21,672 nucleotides of DNA from a virus. The first letter of the stretch is position 1. Every line of letters starts with the position of its first letter. The position numbers and the translations under genes are program-made. Under the pieces are notes generated by a model that had not been told where the DNA came from, did no database searches, and saw only the letters and a list, made by a program, of their open reading frames with translations. The stretch is taken from positions 1 through 21,672 of IMG/VR virus record IMGVR_UViG_3300027704_000190; one strand, 5' to 3'. Of this stretch, positions 1 through 8,190 are shown in pieces.

Positions 1-2231
1 GTCCAAGTCCCCTCCTCATAGTCATCCAGCTTATTAGCCGCCCCAGTGCCGCCAAGGTATACACCGCCAGAGAGGTAGAGGTCTTTGAAGCGAACACCTG
101 ATGCCCCAAGGTCAATAGCATTATCAGCAACAGCAATGGTTCCGCTATTGTTTTTTGCAGGGTAAAGTATTGGGGCATTGCCATTAAAAACAAGAGCCGA
201 ACCTCCGCTGGTAGGGGCTGCTATATACACACCACTGTTACCAAAAGCGCCTATACTCCCCACAGCAGAGCCAGATTTGTATAGCTTTATTATATCACCA
301 GCTGATGATAGACGATTAAGGTTCATGCTTTCCGCACCATTTCGGGTTACGTTTAAAGCTGATTGATTAAACGCATATAAACCTGCGGTAGTTTGCCAAT
401 TAGTCCCCGAAGTACCCACCAGCAAGTTACCGCTGGCATCCAGTGTCATCGCAGTAGACGTGGCGTTGTCGTCGATGCCTTGTGATGTGAAGGCACCAGC
501 TACAGTCACATTTCCTTGGAACGTACCGCCAGCAGATGCTGATACTGTGTCAGCTACAGTGAAAGACTTAAACGCATACACGTTCAGCAAATCGCCTGTT
601 GCAGCACCAGAGCCTAAGACTACAGACGTTCCGTTAGAAGCAGTGAAGTCAGACGGATCAAGGATAACACCGTTCATCACGACCTGTAGATTACCAGTAG
701 TATATCCCAGTGTTGCGCTGTTATCGTCAGAACCCGTGAATGTAGTCTGAGCATTTGTCGCGGTAAACTCATAGAGTATCAGTGATGCCGTGCCAGCAGA
801 GGAAGCTGCAATCCAGTTGGCCCCATCATACACACGCATTTCGTTTGCATCAGAAGAGAAGAACAAAGCCCCCTCGACCAAAGCATTACCATCGTTGTCT
901 ACCGTTGGGCCTGTGCCACTACCTGAGTATCCAGTTTTGCTTCCAAGATACTTATCATCGAAGGAATCAAAGGCAGCAGCAGCCGCAGCAGCAGAGTCAG
1001 CAGAAGCCGTTGCAGATCCCGCAGCAGCAGACGCAGATCCAGCAGCAGCAGTTGCGTTCGCTGGGGCGCTTTGAATCGCAGCAAGGTTGTCAGTGACGTT
1101 TTGAAGGTTCGTTGTCTGACCTGCCACAGTGTTAATGTTTGTACTGTTACCGGCAACCGAAGAAATGTTTGCGGTGTCACCAGCCACAGTGGTGACGTTG
1201 GCTGAGATACCAGCTACAGTCGTGATGTTGCCAGAGATACCCGCCAAAGTATTCATGTTGTTGACGTTGCCAGATGTCCCCAGGGTGTTCATGTCAGAGA
1301 CGACATCAGCAGTACCTAGAGTGTTTAGATCCGATACAGCATCAGCAGTACCAAGTCTTCCGATCTCAGTTGCCTTACCTGCTACAGCGTTGATCTCAGT
1401 AGTATCACCGGCAACCGTATTAATGTTTGTAGAGTTTCCAGCTACAGAGTTGATGTTCGTTGTATTGCCAGCAACCGTAGTTACGTTTCCACTAATGCCA
1501 GCCACAGTTGTGACGTTGCTATCTATACCGGCAACAGTGTTAATGTTAGTCGCATTTCCAGCAACAGAGGTTACGTTGCCAGAGATACCCGCAACCGTAG
1601 TTACATTGCCCGACACACCGGATACCGTAGTAACATTTGCGCGGATCGTGTTGACGTTTGTAATCGCGTCAGTCGCAACCGTACCATCTTGGATCTCAGC
1701 AAGCGTCTTAATATCAGCAGAGATTGCTGCGATGCTATCGACATCACCGATCTCTGGACCTGGCTCTGGATCACCAGTTGTAGCATTAAACCCCAGAACC
1801 GTACCCTTACGGGCGTCTTTCAGTGGAAGCTCAAGGTCTGTGAACACATCACCAGGATTAACAAACAAACCACGACCAAGTTTCTCGTCAAGCTGCTGGG
1901 TCATAATCACGTTACTGTCTAGCTGTTCATTCAAGCTAGAGGCCAGAAGATCACCGGCTGTAACAAAGTCTGTTGTACGGGAAAGCTCACGCCCACCAAT
2001 GATAGTCAAAACATCAGATGCTATGAGAGCAACGCCAAGAGTGACAGATCCGGTGCCATTTGCGTTAATGCTTACCGTGTAATCCGTAGTCAGCGTTAGC
2101 TCCGTAGTCCCCTTGAAGACTGCGATATCACCACTGACTAAGATGTTGAAGGTAAAGGCGTATGGACCTGTTCCAGTATTACCTGTGAACTGAACTCGGC
2201 GCGTTACCGGATTGATTGCAATATCACTCAT
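1..2231 (-). CDS. Tail fibre protein, T7 gp17-type N-terminus, C-terminus cut by window edge
   Basis: Open frame from an ATG at 2231 to the left edge with no stop (743 codons visible). Residues about 1-125 look like the T7-type fibre attachment domain: a beta-rich stretch (YAFTFNILVSGDIAVF, TTDYTVS), then SRTTDF and SLNEQLDSNV; in T7 this part docks the fibre on the tail. Residues 199-374 are decapeptide repeats of the NVTTVAGISG type, probably a trimeric shaft. An Ala/Ser-rich stretch (about 385-420) leads to FDDKYLG (424), DNDGNALVEGALFF (445) and a YTTGNLQVVMNGVILDP module (about 510). The visible end has LDDYEEGTW (735-743), a motif I recall from marine phage fibres, so the receptor-binding tip lies outside the window. 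It follows the 823-aa gene after 40 bp, with a weak GGGA ribosome site. The fibre call is firm; the receptor is unknown. Confidence 0.88.
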   Translation of the reverse strand, partial: MSDIAINPVTRRVQFTGNTGTGPYAFTFNILVSGDIAVFKGTTELTLTTDYTVSINANGTGSVTLGVALIASDVLTIIGGRELSRTTDFVTAGDLLASSLNEQLDSNVIMTQQLDEKLGRGLFVNPGDVFTDLELPLKDARKGTVLGFNATTGDPEPGPEIGDVDSIAAISADIKTLAEIQDGTVATDAITNVNTIRANVTTVSGVSGNVTTVAGISGNVTSVAGNATNINTVAGIDSNVTTVAGISGNVTTVAGNTTNINSVAGNSTNINTVAGDTTEINAVAGKATEIGRLGTADAVSDLNTLGTADVVSDMNTLGTSGNVNNMNTLAGISGNITTVAGISANVTTVAGDTANISSVAGNSTNINTVAGQTTNLQNVTDNLAAIQSAPANATAAAGSASAAAGSATASADSAAAAAAAFDSFDDKYLGSKTGYSGSGTGPTVDNDGNALVEGALFFSSDANEMRVYDGANWIAASSAGTASLILYEFTATNAQTTFTGSDDNSATLGYTTGNLQVVMNGVILDPSDFTASNGTSVVLGSGAATGDLLNVYAFKSFTVADTVSASAGGTFQGNVTVAGAFTSQGIDDNATSTAMTLDASGNLLVGTSGTNWQTTAGLYAFNQSALNVTRNGAESMNLNRLSSAGDIIKLYKSGSAVGSIGAFGNSGVYIAAPTSGGSALVFNGNAPILYPAKNNSGTIAVADNAIDLGASGVRFKDLYLSGGVYLGGTGAANKLDDYEEGTW
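1110..1637 (-). repeat. 30-bp coding repeat array (decapeptide shaft of tail fibre)
   Basis: In the fibre frame this stretch encodes units of pattern N-[VI]-[TN]-[TS]-V-A-G-x-[ST]-x. There are nine nearly continuous decapeptides upstream and four to five downstream. They are separated by a different block (about residues 293-329) built from roughly 12-residue units of the type NTLGTADVVSDM. The DNA copies differ mostly at third codon positions, so the repeat is kept at protein level. A long plus-strand open frame over the same stretch is a by-product of this periodicity. Confidence 0.9.
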
Positions 2232-2271
2232 GTCGTTTTCCCGTTCATTTGTTCACTCTATAGCAGATTTT

Positions 2272-4743
2272 TCAATTTGACTCAAACATGTTCGACAAGT
2301 CTGGGCCTCTTCTTGGCGATGTTTCACCTTTTTTCCACCAATGGTTCTGACCATACTCGCGGCGATACTTTGATTCCAAGCGTCGAGCCTTGGAGCTAAA
2401 GTCTGGATCTGCCCACTTCTTTCCCTGATCAAGCACAAGGCGCTCAAGGGCCAAGCGAGAATACCAAAGGGACGAACCTGGAGTGTAGCGGCCGGCGAAG
2501 CCCAAGAACTCAGACGCAAAATTTGTATCTTCACCCTTTCCCGCTTCGATTAAATTACCAACTGTTAGTTTTCTTGCGTCATTGGCAAATCCGACGACAG
2601 GACCGGCAATAGTTTCCGCTAGCCCTCTGTCATATCTATTAACATCAGAGAATAGGAAGTCACCAAAGATACCAAGGCCACCGCCCTGCATCAACGCAGC
2701 ACCCCAGAACTCCGGCCCCTCCATTGGGCGTGGATCTCTGCCCTTACTCATCTCTTTAAGTTGCAATGCCAGTGCGCCCATGAGCGTAGTGCTTATCAAT
2801 AGATCTGCATAGTAAGCACTTTTTGCCTTTGGACCTGGCTGATTGAGACCGCGCATTATGTGCGTATTGACCAGCGTAACCCCAAAGCCCTTATACATGG
2901 CGAACGATCGCGTAAGCTCACCGGAAATAGTGCCTGGTCTAGTCTCGTCAATTAAGGCGGCACGTCCTCTGATCGAGCTACTGGGGACCGCATAGTTGGT
3001 TTCTGTCTCTACCATCACCAGCAAGCTAGTGGCTAGATCCTGGGCTAGATCCGATCGTATGTCTGTACGCATCTCGATATCTTCAGCCCGAAGAAACGAA
3101 GCACCCTCGTATTCATAGAGGGGAGTTGCTCTTACAATCTCCCACTTATCAGCGCCAATGTTGTAGTGATCCAACGTCCTGCGCATCATTGGATCTAACT
3201 GGTCAAACGTCTTTCCTGCGTTGTCAGCCAGGTTGCCAAGAAACTCCATTCCGAATGCCCACTTTCCCGCGTTAGTCCAAGGGGAAAGTAATGACGCTCT
3301 CATTACGAAGTCAGCTACACGCCGTGTAACTTCTGGGCCGGACAGATCCCCAACGTAGCGCATTTGAGCAGACGCCAAAGTTGACCATGCTTCCGCAGTC
3401 AAACCAAGCCGGACAGCAAGCTTGCCCTTCTCCTCAAGTGAAAGTGGGTTCATAAACTTGAGATAGTTTTGAATCATTTTAGTCTGAGGTAAGCCAACCA
3501 TCGTTCTTGCTATACGGCCAAAATTCGCATCAGTTACAGCAGCTAGTGACGCAGCGCCTAGCTGTGCAGACTGAAGAATCTGCCGAAGACCCGCGAAGGT
3601 GTAGCCAATCTTACTGTCAACAGGCGCATTAATGCTTCCATTCACATTGGAATAAAGCGTGTCTATAGTTGCGCTTGCTTTACGTGCGGCATTCTCAGCA
3701 GCCGCATCACCAGCCGCGTCTTTTTGCAATGTCTGCTTAACGAAGTTGACAGTAGAACTTGGATTAGGGCCGAGAACTTCAAGCAGAGCAATGTCACGAG
3801 ACATCATGTCGATATGCCCCATCATTGCGTCAAACGGATTTGGATTGCCAAACTTCTGCTGGTACTCCATCCAGGCGTCTGCATTTCTAAACACAAAGAA
3901 ACGATGATCTTGGTTTCGGAGCGCCAGTGATTTGTTGCCGGTCATTGTGCCAGGTTTAAGCTTATTGAACCCATCAGAGGTAATTGACTCATGGGAATCT
4001 CTTAGCGCGATCTCCAACTTCTCTGGGGAAAATGACAAGCCGGTTTGCTCATCGACCATTTTCTTTAGGTCGAGACGTTTCGTAATAAACTCTTTCCATT
4101 CGCCATAGCTAACCTGGCGAACCCTCATAGTGTCATGGATCTGAGGTAGCCCCCAATCCAAACGCTTTACAATAGCGCCACCAGCCGCATTAAACCTGGC
4201 ACGAAGATACTCAGATGAAGCCTTCCAAGCTTGAGCCATTTCTCTAGCAGACGTGCTTGTTGTTGAGCCTTCAGAAAAGACCTCGCGAACCATATCTTTA
4301 AGATCCGCTTTGTTTCTAGTTTCACCAACTATGTTACGCTTAAAGGTGGCTAAGAACTCGTCTAGTTTCCGCGTAGCACTTCTCGTAACCGCTTGCTGGA
4401 CCTGGGCAACGCTGTTGAACTTAGATGTTTGATCTTGCTCGAACAGAGCCTTTGCTGCCTCTCCCTTGTTGGCATTGCCTAAAACGGTTTTGTAGTTGTT
4501 GAGATCGTTATTGATCCGCTTCCACGTTACGGCCTGTAGTGCAGCACGGCGCTTTCGCTCTACAGCAATCTTTCTAGCAGCGATCGACGTATCGGCAGCA
4601 GCCTTTGCCGTTGCCGCAGCAGAACCCATCTGCCTGTTATACTGAACCTCTAGCTCATCAAACAAACCGTTGATTTCATTTGCTTGGTCCTGAGTGATAT
4701 CACCAGCCTGGACGCCATCATCTATGCAGCCTTTAAAAGTCAT
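2272..4743 (-). CDS. Large internal virion (ejection) protein, 823 aa
   Basis: The ATG at 4743 overlaps the stop of the 1149-aa gene by ATGA. The N-terminus (about 1-180) is Ala/Lys/Arg-rich and helical, with likely coiled coil. The middle holds FGNPNPFDAMMGHIDMMSRD and IALLEVLGPNP, a block I recall from large phage proteins encoded between tail nozzle and fibre. The C-terminal third has RPGTISGELTRSF (about 600-615), a hydrophobic stretch around 642-661 (LLISTTLMGALALQL) and a Gly-rich amphipathic stretch (GGGLGIFGDFLF). It ends in a basic tail. No catalytic motif was recognised. Position (nozzle, three other internal proteins, this gene, fibre) matches T7 gp16, so a role in the DNA ejection channel is inferred. 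It may belong to the large polyvalent-protein-associated families, but I cannot assign one. It could be the second half of a protein that is single in relatives. Confidence 0.72.
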   Translation of the reverse strand: MTFKGCIDDGVQAGDITQDQANEINGLFDELEVQYNRQMGSAAATAKAAADTSIAARKIAVERKRRAALQAVTWKRINNDLNNYKTVLGNANKGEAAKALFEQDQTSKFNSVAQVQQAVTRSATRKLDEFLATFKRNIVGETRNKADLKDMVREVFSEGSTTSTSAREMAQAWKASSEYLRARFNAAGGAIVKRLDWGLPQIHDTMRVRQVSYGEWKEFITKRLDLKKMVDEQTGLSFSPEKLEIALRDSHESITSDGFNKLKPGTMTGNKSLALRNQDHRFFVFRNADAWMEYQQKFGNPNPFDAMMGHIDMMSRDIALLEVLGPNPSSTVNFVKQTLQKDAAGDAAAENAARKASATIDTLYSNVNGSINAPVDSKIGYTFAGLRQILQSAQLGAASLAAVTDANFGRIARTMVGLPQTKMIQNYLKFMNPLSLEEKGKLAVRLGLTAEAWSTLASAQMRYVGDLSGPEVTRRVADFVMRASLLSPWTNAGKWAFGMEFLGNLADNAGKTFDQLDPMMRRTLDHYNIGADKWEIVRATPLYEYEGASFLRAEDIEMRTDIRSDLAQDLATSLLVMVETETNYAVPSSSIRGRAALIDETRPGTISGELTRSFAMYKGFGVTLVNTHIMRGLNQPGPKAKSAYYADLLISTTLMGALALQLKEMSKGRDPRPMEGPEFWGAALMQGGGLGIFGDFLFSDVNRYDRGLAETIAGPVVGFANDARKLTVGNLIEAGKGEDTNFASEFLGFAGRYTPGSSLWYSRLALERLVLDQGKKWADPDFSSKARRLESKYRREYGQNHWWKKGETSPRRGPDLSNMFESN

Positions 4744-7700
4744 ACTGTGCAGAACTCCAAACGGGTTATCATTGAATCTTCGGCGTCCAGTTGAGCCTTG
4801 AGATCTCTCATCGTCATAGTAGTAGACTCTACCAAGCCTGTTTTCTCATTAAACCTTTGACCGACAGGCACCTCAAGGTCCATATCATCAAATATATCTC
4901 CGGACTTGACATCAGGCGAAGTGATATCTAAATTGGAATCGGAGGTATCATCAATGATATTTGTTAATTGGGACGGTCGTCCTGCTATTTCCACTTCACC
5001 GACAGAGGCCGTGGCTATACTTGAGCCAGGCGGCGCTTGGACACCGGTAGACGGACCAGACGTTTTCAACACAGGCCGTGTAATACCAGACGAAGCAGCG
5101 TTTATGTCTGCATTCGAAGCTACTTTCGGCAAGCTGTCTATGCCAGACAATGATCTAAACGATTGATCTTCGCTTTTTAACGCATTTGCATAAAGCTCTC
5201 TCATTTGCAGGGATAAAGTTTCTGCCTCTGCCGGATCTTTTGCGTTCCGCATCTTATCATAAAGCTTGTGGCCGGTTTCTTGTTTTGCAGCAAGAAGCTT
5301 TGGAGACCATATCTGTATCTCTGAAACAATACCGTTTGGTGTTCTGACCAAAAGCTTGCGATCAAAATATCCCGCTGGTGTGAAATTCCAACCTTCATCC
5401 AATACTTCCGCATCCCGACCAAATCTGGCAACAATAGCGTCAGCGTCTTCTGCCTTATTGATTACAAATCCACCGCGAGAGATATCAGTCATTTGGTTTG
5501 ATGAGGCATAACTCTTGCGCTTCATCTTTTCTCTGGCAGTTTCTACTGCCTTCAAGCCTGGGTTTTTAAATGAAACGCCAAGCTCACCTTCAAGATCAGC
5601 ACCGATTTTAGCAATATAAGATTGTGACTCTTCTGCTAGGGCATAGATATCATCAACAGTCTCTACAGGTTGCCTTGCTTTCAAATCTGCCTCTACTTCA
5701 GCAGGAGTCCGAATAGGAGCCACAGGAGTCGCCTCATCAGCACCGAACATATCTTGCACTAGCTGGTTTGCCTGGCGCTCTGCTGCTATGCCTGTTGGCT
5801 CGTCGAATCCTTCAAGGGCTGGTTCTGCTGTAGCTTCAGATCTAGTGATCTCCGTCGGACCATCGACAGCGCGTCCAACATCGCCAGTTGATAGCCTTTC
5901 GAAATCGCCAGATTCAATTGATCCTCTGATAGCGTCAAGGAATCCGCCTGTGGCCTCGACGTAACTTCCTGTGTCTCTGGCTGTTCTTGCGGCGTCATTG
6001 AGGGCGTCTGAGAGCGGCCCTTTGCGGTTTGCAAGCGTTTGGAGGAGCGCGATCGTTTGGCCATCTGTATCTGCCTTTTTTTTGTTTACGTCCTTAACTA
6101 AGACATTGCCTTCAGCTTCCAGGCGTTCTGAGTTACGAACCAGTGTTTCGAATGCCGCTTTGTCACGGCGCAATTCTTTGTATGCTTTATCTAGAATTTT
6201 TGCACGTTCTACAAAATAGCTTTCAGTTACTATCTGTTCGCCAAATAAATCTATTTGCTTTACTTGCTCAAAGTCTGACTCCTTAACTTGCCGAATAATA
6301 GCTTCGGCCTCAAAGGCATTGTCGGGGTTTGACTTCGCTAAAACCGATACAGCAGCAGATTGCAAATCAGGATCATCAATAAGCCTACCAATTATAGCAG
6401 CGTAGTTTGGAGGAATAACGCCGTTTATTACTGCCATAAAAGCATCATCGCCTAAACGCATCATACCTTGTGCTTGCTTAACAACCTGAGATTTAGGTGG
6501 CAAACTATTTATAATATCGGCGCTTATATTAGGATTATTTGTTGCCTCTCTTAAAACTTTAGCAGCATCAATAACAAGCTGTGGATTATAGGTATCCTTA
6601 TCAGCATTGGCGATATTTTTTATTGCCGACTGTACTCTTGACTGTATTGGAGAAACGCCATCAACTTCACGATCTTTGTATGCGTATAGAGTTATTTCCT
6701 GAGAGGGATCTTGTGCCTTGATACGCTTGGCTAAACCCAATCTTTGATGTCCATCAGAAACAACAACGCGACCATCTGCATATTCATAAACAGTAATAGT
6801 GCCAGCAAGATTTTTGTCCCACACTGTATCCTGTAGCCGCTCAGTTACACCAAACTCATCACCACCAGATTTAAACTGAAAGGTTTTAGCATCAATACCA
6901 ATTTCGTCAGGCTCATATTTAAATATAACACCGTCAAGATTATCTGCTCCATTATCAACGAGCGCAAGTTCCTGTTTTTGTTTTTCTAAAATACTTAAAC
7001 GCTGTTTGCCGAATCCATCTTGTATAGATCTGAACTCATCAACTTTAGATTGGTTGAGTTTGTTTTCATCCATTAAATCTTTTATTATCTTACTGTCCTT
7101 TGTAAGATTTGGATCAACGTCAAAAGCATCATTTAACCGATTTTGGATTTTAATACCTTCGGCTTCAGCTACTTTTAATTTGGCATTGTTTGCCAACCAC
7201 TTCTTTTGGTTTTTGTTTAGCTCATCCTGTAATGGAATTGTTCCCTTTATCGGAGAAGAAGGCTCTTCAGACATCCTAGGAACCGTATCTCCCGCCAAAG
7301 CAGCAGTAGCATCAGACAGTCTAGCCTCATGCTCAGACTCAGCCTCGATATTATTCTCTGACCGTAACGGGTTTGACGCCTCGATATCAGCCTGACTTTC
7401 CAAAACATTAACCAGTGCTTCATCTTCTGCACTTAAAGGCTTCTTCATTTTGCCCTTGAGAACGTCCCAGCCCTTCAGCGCCTGGTCGGCAGTCATTCTG
7501 ATACCGGCCCCTGCTGCTGGCATAGCCGCACCAAATGCAGCTTGCATGGTTACGTTTGTAATAAAATCCTCGTAGCTATACTCAAGCCCTAGCTCGTCAT
7601 ACCAATCCTTAACGTCAAGCTCACTTATAGCACCGGAACCAGCGTTTACGGCAGCACTTTGCGCAATATTCTTCCAAAGGGTTTTAGACCATCCGCCAAA

Positions 7701-8189
7701 CGGCATAGTAAGTTGAGTAACAATATCGCCACCACCGGCACCCATACCACCAACAAATCTAGCAGCAGCGGGGAAAAACCCTGGATTGTTACGGGCAAGC
7801 TCTGAAAGCTCGGTTTCCTTTTGTTGAACAAAGCTCTTCATCATTTCGTCTACTGAAGCAGAGTTAATTTCGGATAAGCTTTCTGGAAGGCTCTCCTTAT
7901 TGTTCTGTATGTAGGAATATATTTCGTCGGCTTTCCCGTCATATCGAGAAGACATAGAATCAAATAGCCAAATGGCAGGGTTCTCAAAATCTGCGCCGGT
8001 CTCGTTTAGCTCGTCAATAATTGGAGTCCAAACATCAAGTAGAGTAAACCCCCTGCTGTTAGCACCAGCACCACCAGTGTACTTCATTGCATCGAAGGCA
8101 CCGGTCACGTTTTCCATTAGCGGCCCAGGCGCTTCTGATCTTCCATTCTCAGGTAAGAAGTCTAACATTTCTGGTTTGTCAAAATTCAT
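4740..8189 (-). CDS. Polyvalent internal virion protein with ParB-like and RelA/SpoT-like domains, 1149 aa
   Basis: Starts two bases after the stop of the 857-aa gene, with AGG about 8 nt upstream of the ATG, and overlaps the next gene by ATGA. Residues about 130-235 are rich in Gly/Ala and amphipathic (FVGGMGAGGGDIVTQLTMPF), as in ejection proteins. Residues about 250-420 are a charged linker. At 430-545 lies a DdrB-type ParB-superfamily domain: FQFKSGGDEFGVTERLQ, then VVVSDGHQRLGLAKR (about 480), then a helical part with AIKNIANAD. At 870-995 a RelA/SpoT-like domain shows AREKMKRKSY, MTDISRGGFVI (about 900), AGYFDRKLLVR (about 940), SEIQIW (about 958) and GHKLYDKMR (about 972). Asp, Tyr and Glu matching synthetase active-site positions are present; the His of GYxSxH and the Arg after EIQI are replaced. 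The C-terminus is Ser/Asp-rich and probably disordered. Virion location is inferred from gene order. Enzymatic activity is unproven. Confidence 0.85.
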   Translation of the reverse strand: MNFDKPEMLDFLPENGRSEAPGPLMENVTGAFDAMKYTGGAGANSRGFTLLDVWTPIIDELNETGADFENPAIWLFDSMSSRYDGKADEIYSYIQNNKESLPESLSEINSASVDEMMKSFVQQKETELSELARNNPGFFPAAARFVGGMGAGGGDIVTQLTMPFGGWSKTLWKNIAQSAAVNAGSGAISELDVKDWYDELGLEYSYEDFITNVTMQAAFGAAMPAAGAGIRMTADQALKGWDVLKGKMKKPLSAEDEALVNVLESQADIEASNPLRSENNIEAESEHEARLSDATAALAGDTVPRMSEEPSSPIKGTIPLQDELNKNQKKWLANNAKLKVAEAEGIKIQNRLNDAFDVDPNLTKDSKIIKDLMDENKLNQSKVDEFRSIQDGFGKQRLSILEKQKQELALVDNGADNLDGVIFKYEPDEIGIDAKTFQFKSGGDEFGVTERLQDTVWDKNLAGTITVYEYADGRVVVSDGHQRLGLAKRIKAQDPSQEITLYAYKDREVDGVSPIQSRVQSAIKNIANADKDTYNPQLVIDAAKVLREATNNPNISADIINSLPPKSQVVKQAQGMMRLGDDAFMAVINGVIPPNYAAIIGRLIDDPDLQSAAVSVLAKSNPDNAFEAEAIIRQVKESDFEQVKQIDLFGEQIVTESYFVERAKILDKAYKELRRDKAAFETLVRNSERLEAEGNVLVKDVNKKKADTDGQTIALLQTLANRKGPLSDALNDAARTARDTGSYVEATGGFLDAIRGSIESGDFERLSTGDVGRAVDGPTEITRSEATAEPALEGFDEPTGIAAERQANQLVQDMFGADEATPVAPIRTPAEVEADLKARQPVETVDDIYALAEESQSYIAKIGADLEGELGVSFKNPGLKAVETAREKMKRKSYASSNQMTDISRGGFVINKAEDADAIVARFGRDAEVLDEGWNFTPAGYFDRKLLVRTPNGIVSEIQIWSPKLLAAKQETGHKLYDKMRNAKDPAEAETLSLQMRELYANALKSEDQSFRSLSGIDSLPKVASNADINAASSGITRPVLKTSGPSTGVQAPPGSSIATASVGEVEIAGRPSQLTNIIDDTSDSNLDITSPDVKSGDIFDDMDLEVPVGQRFNEKTGLVESTTMTMRDLKAQLDAEDSMITRLEFCTV

Positions 8190-8190
8190 A

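Noticed and set aside
1110-1637. CRISPR-like array of about 30-bp repeats
   Set aside because: Repeats are contiguous without spacers, diverged at third codon positions, and in frame within a large coding sequence.
1129-2082. Long plus-strand open frame (317 codons) rich in PATV repeats
   Set aside because: It is the antisense of the tail fibre repeats. Its periodicity mirrors the NVTTVAGISG units, it has no sensible domain, and all surrounding genes are on the minus strand.
4735-4745. Programmed or sequencing frameshift joining the 1149- and 823-aa genes
   Set aside because: The junction is a standard ATGA stop-start overlap without a slippery run, so separate coupled genes are the simpler reading.
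7006-7395. Plus-strand frame of 129 codons with hydrophobic stretches
   Set aside because: Lies wholly antisense to the 1149-aa virion gene, and its hydrophobicity is the complement of a charged Lys/Glu/Asp linker.
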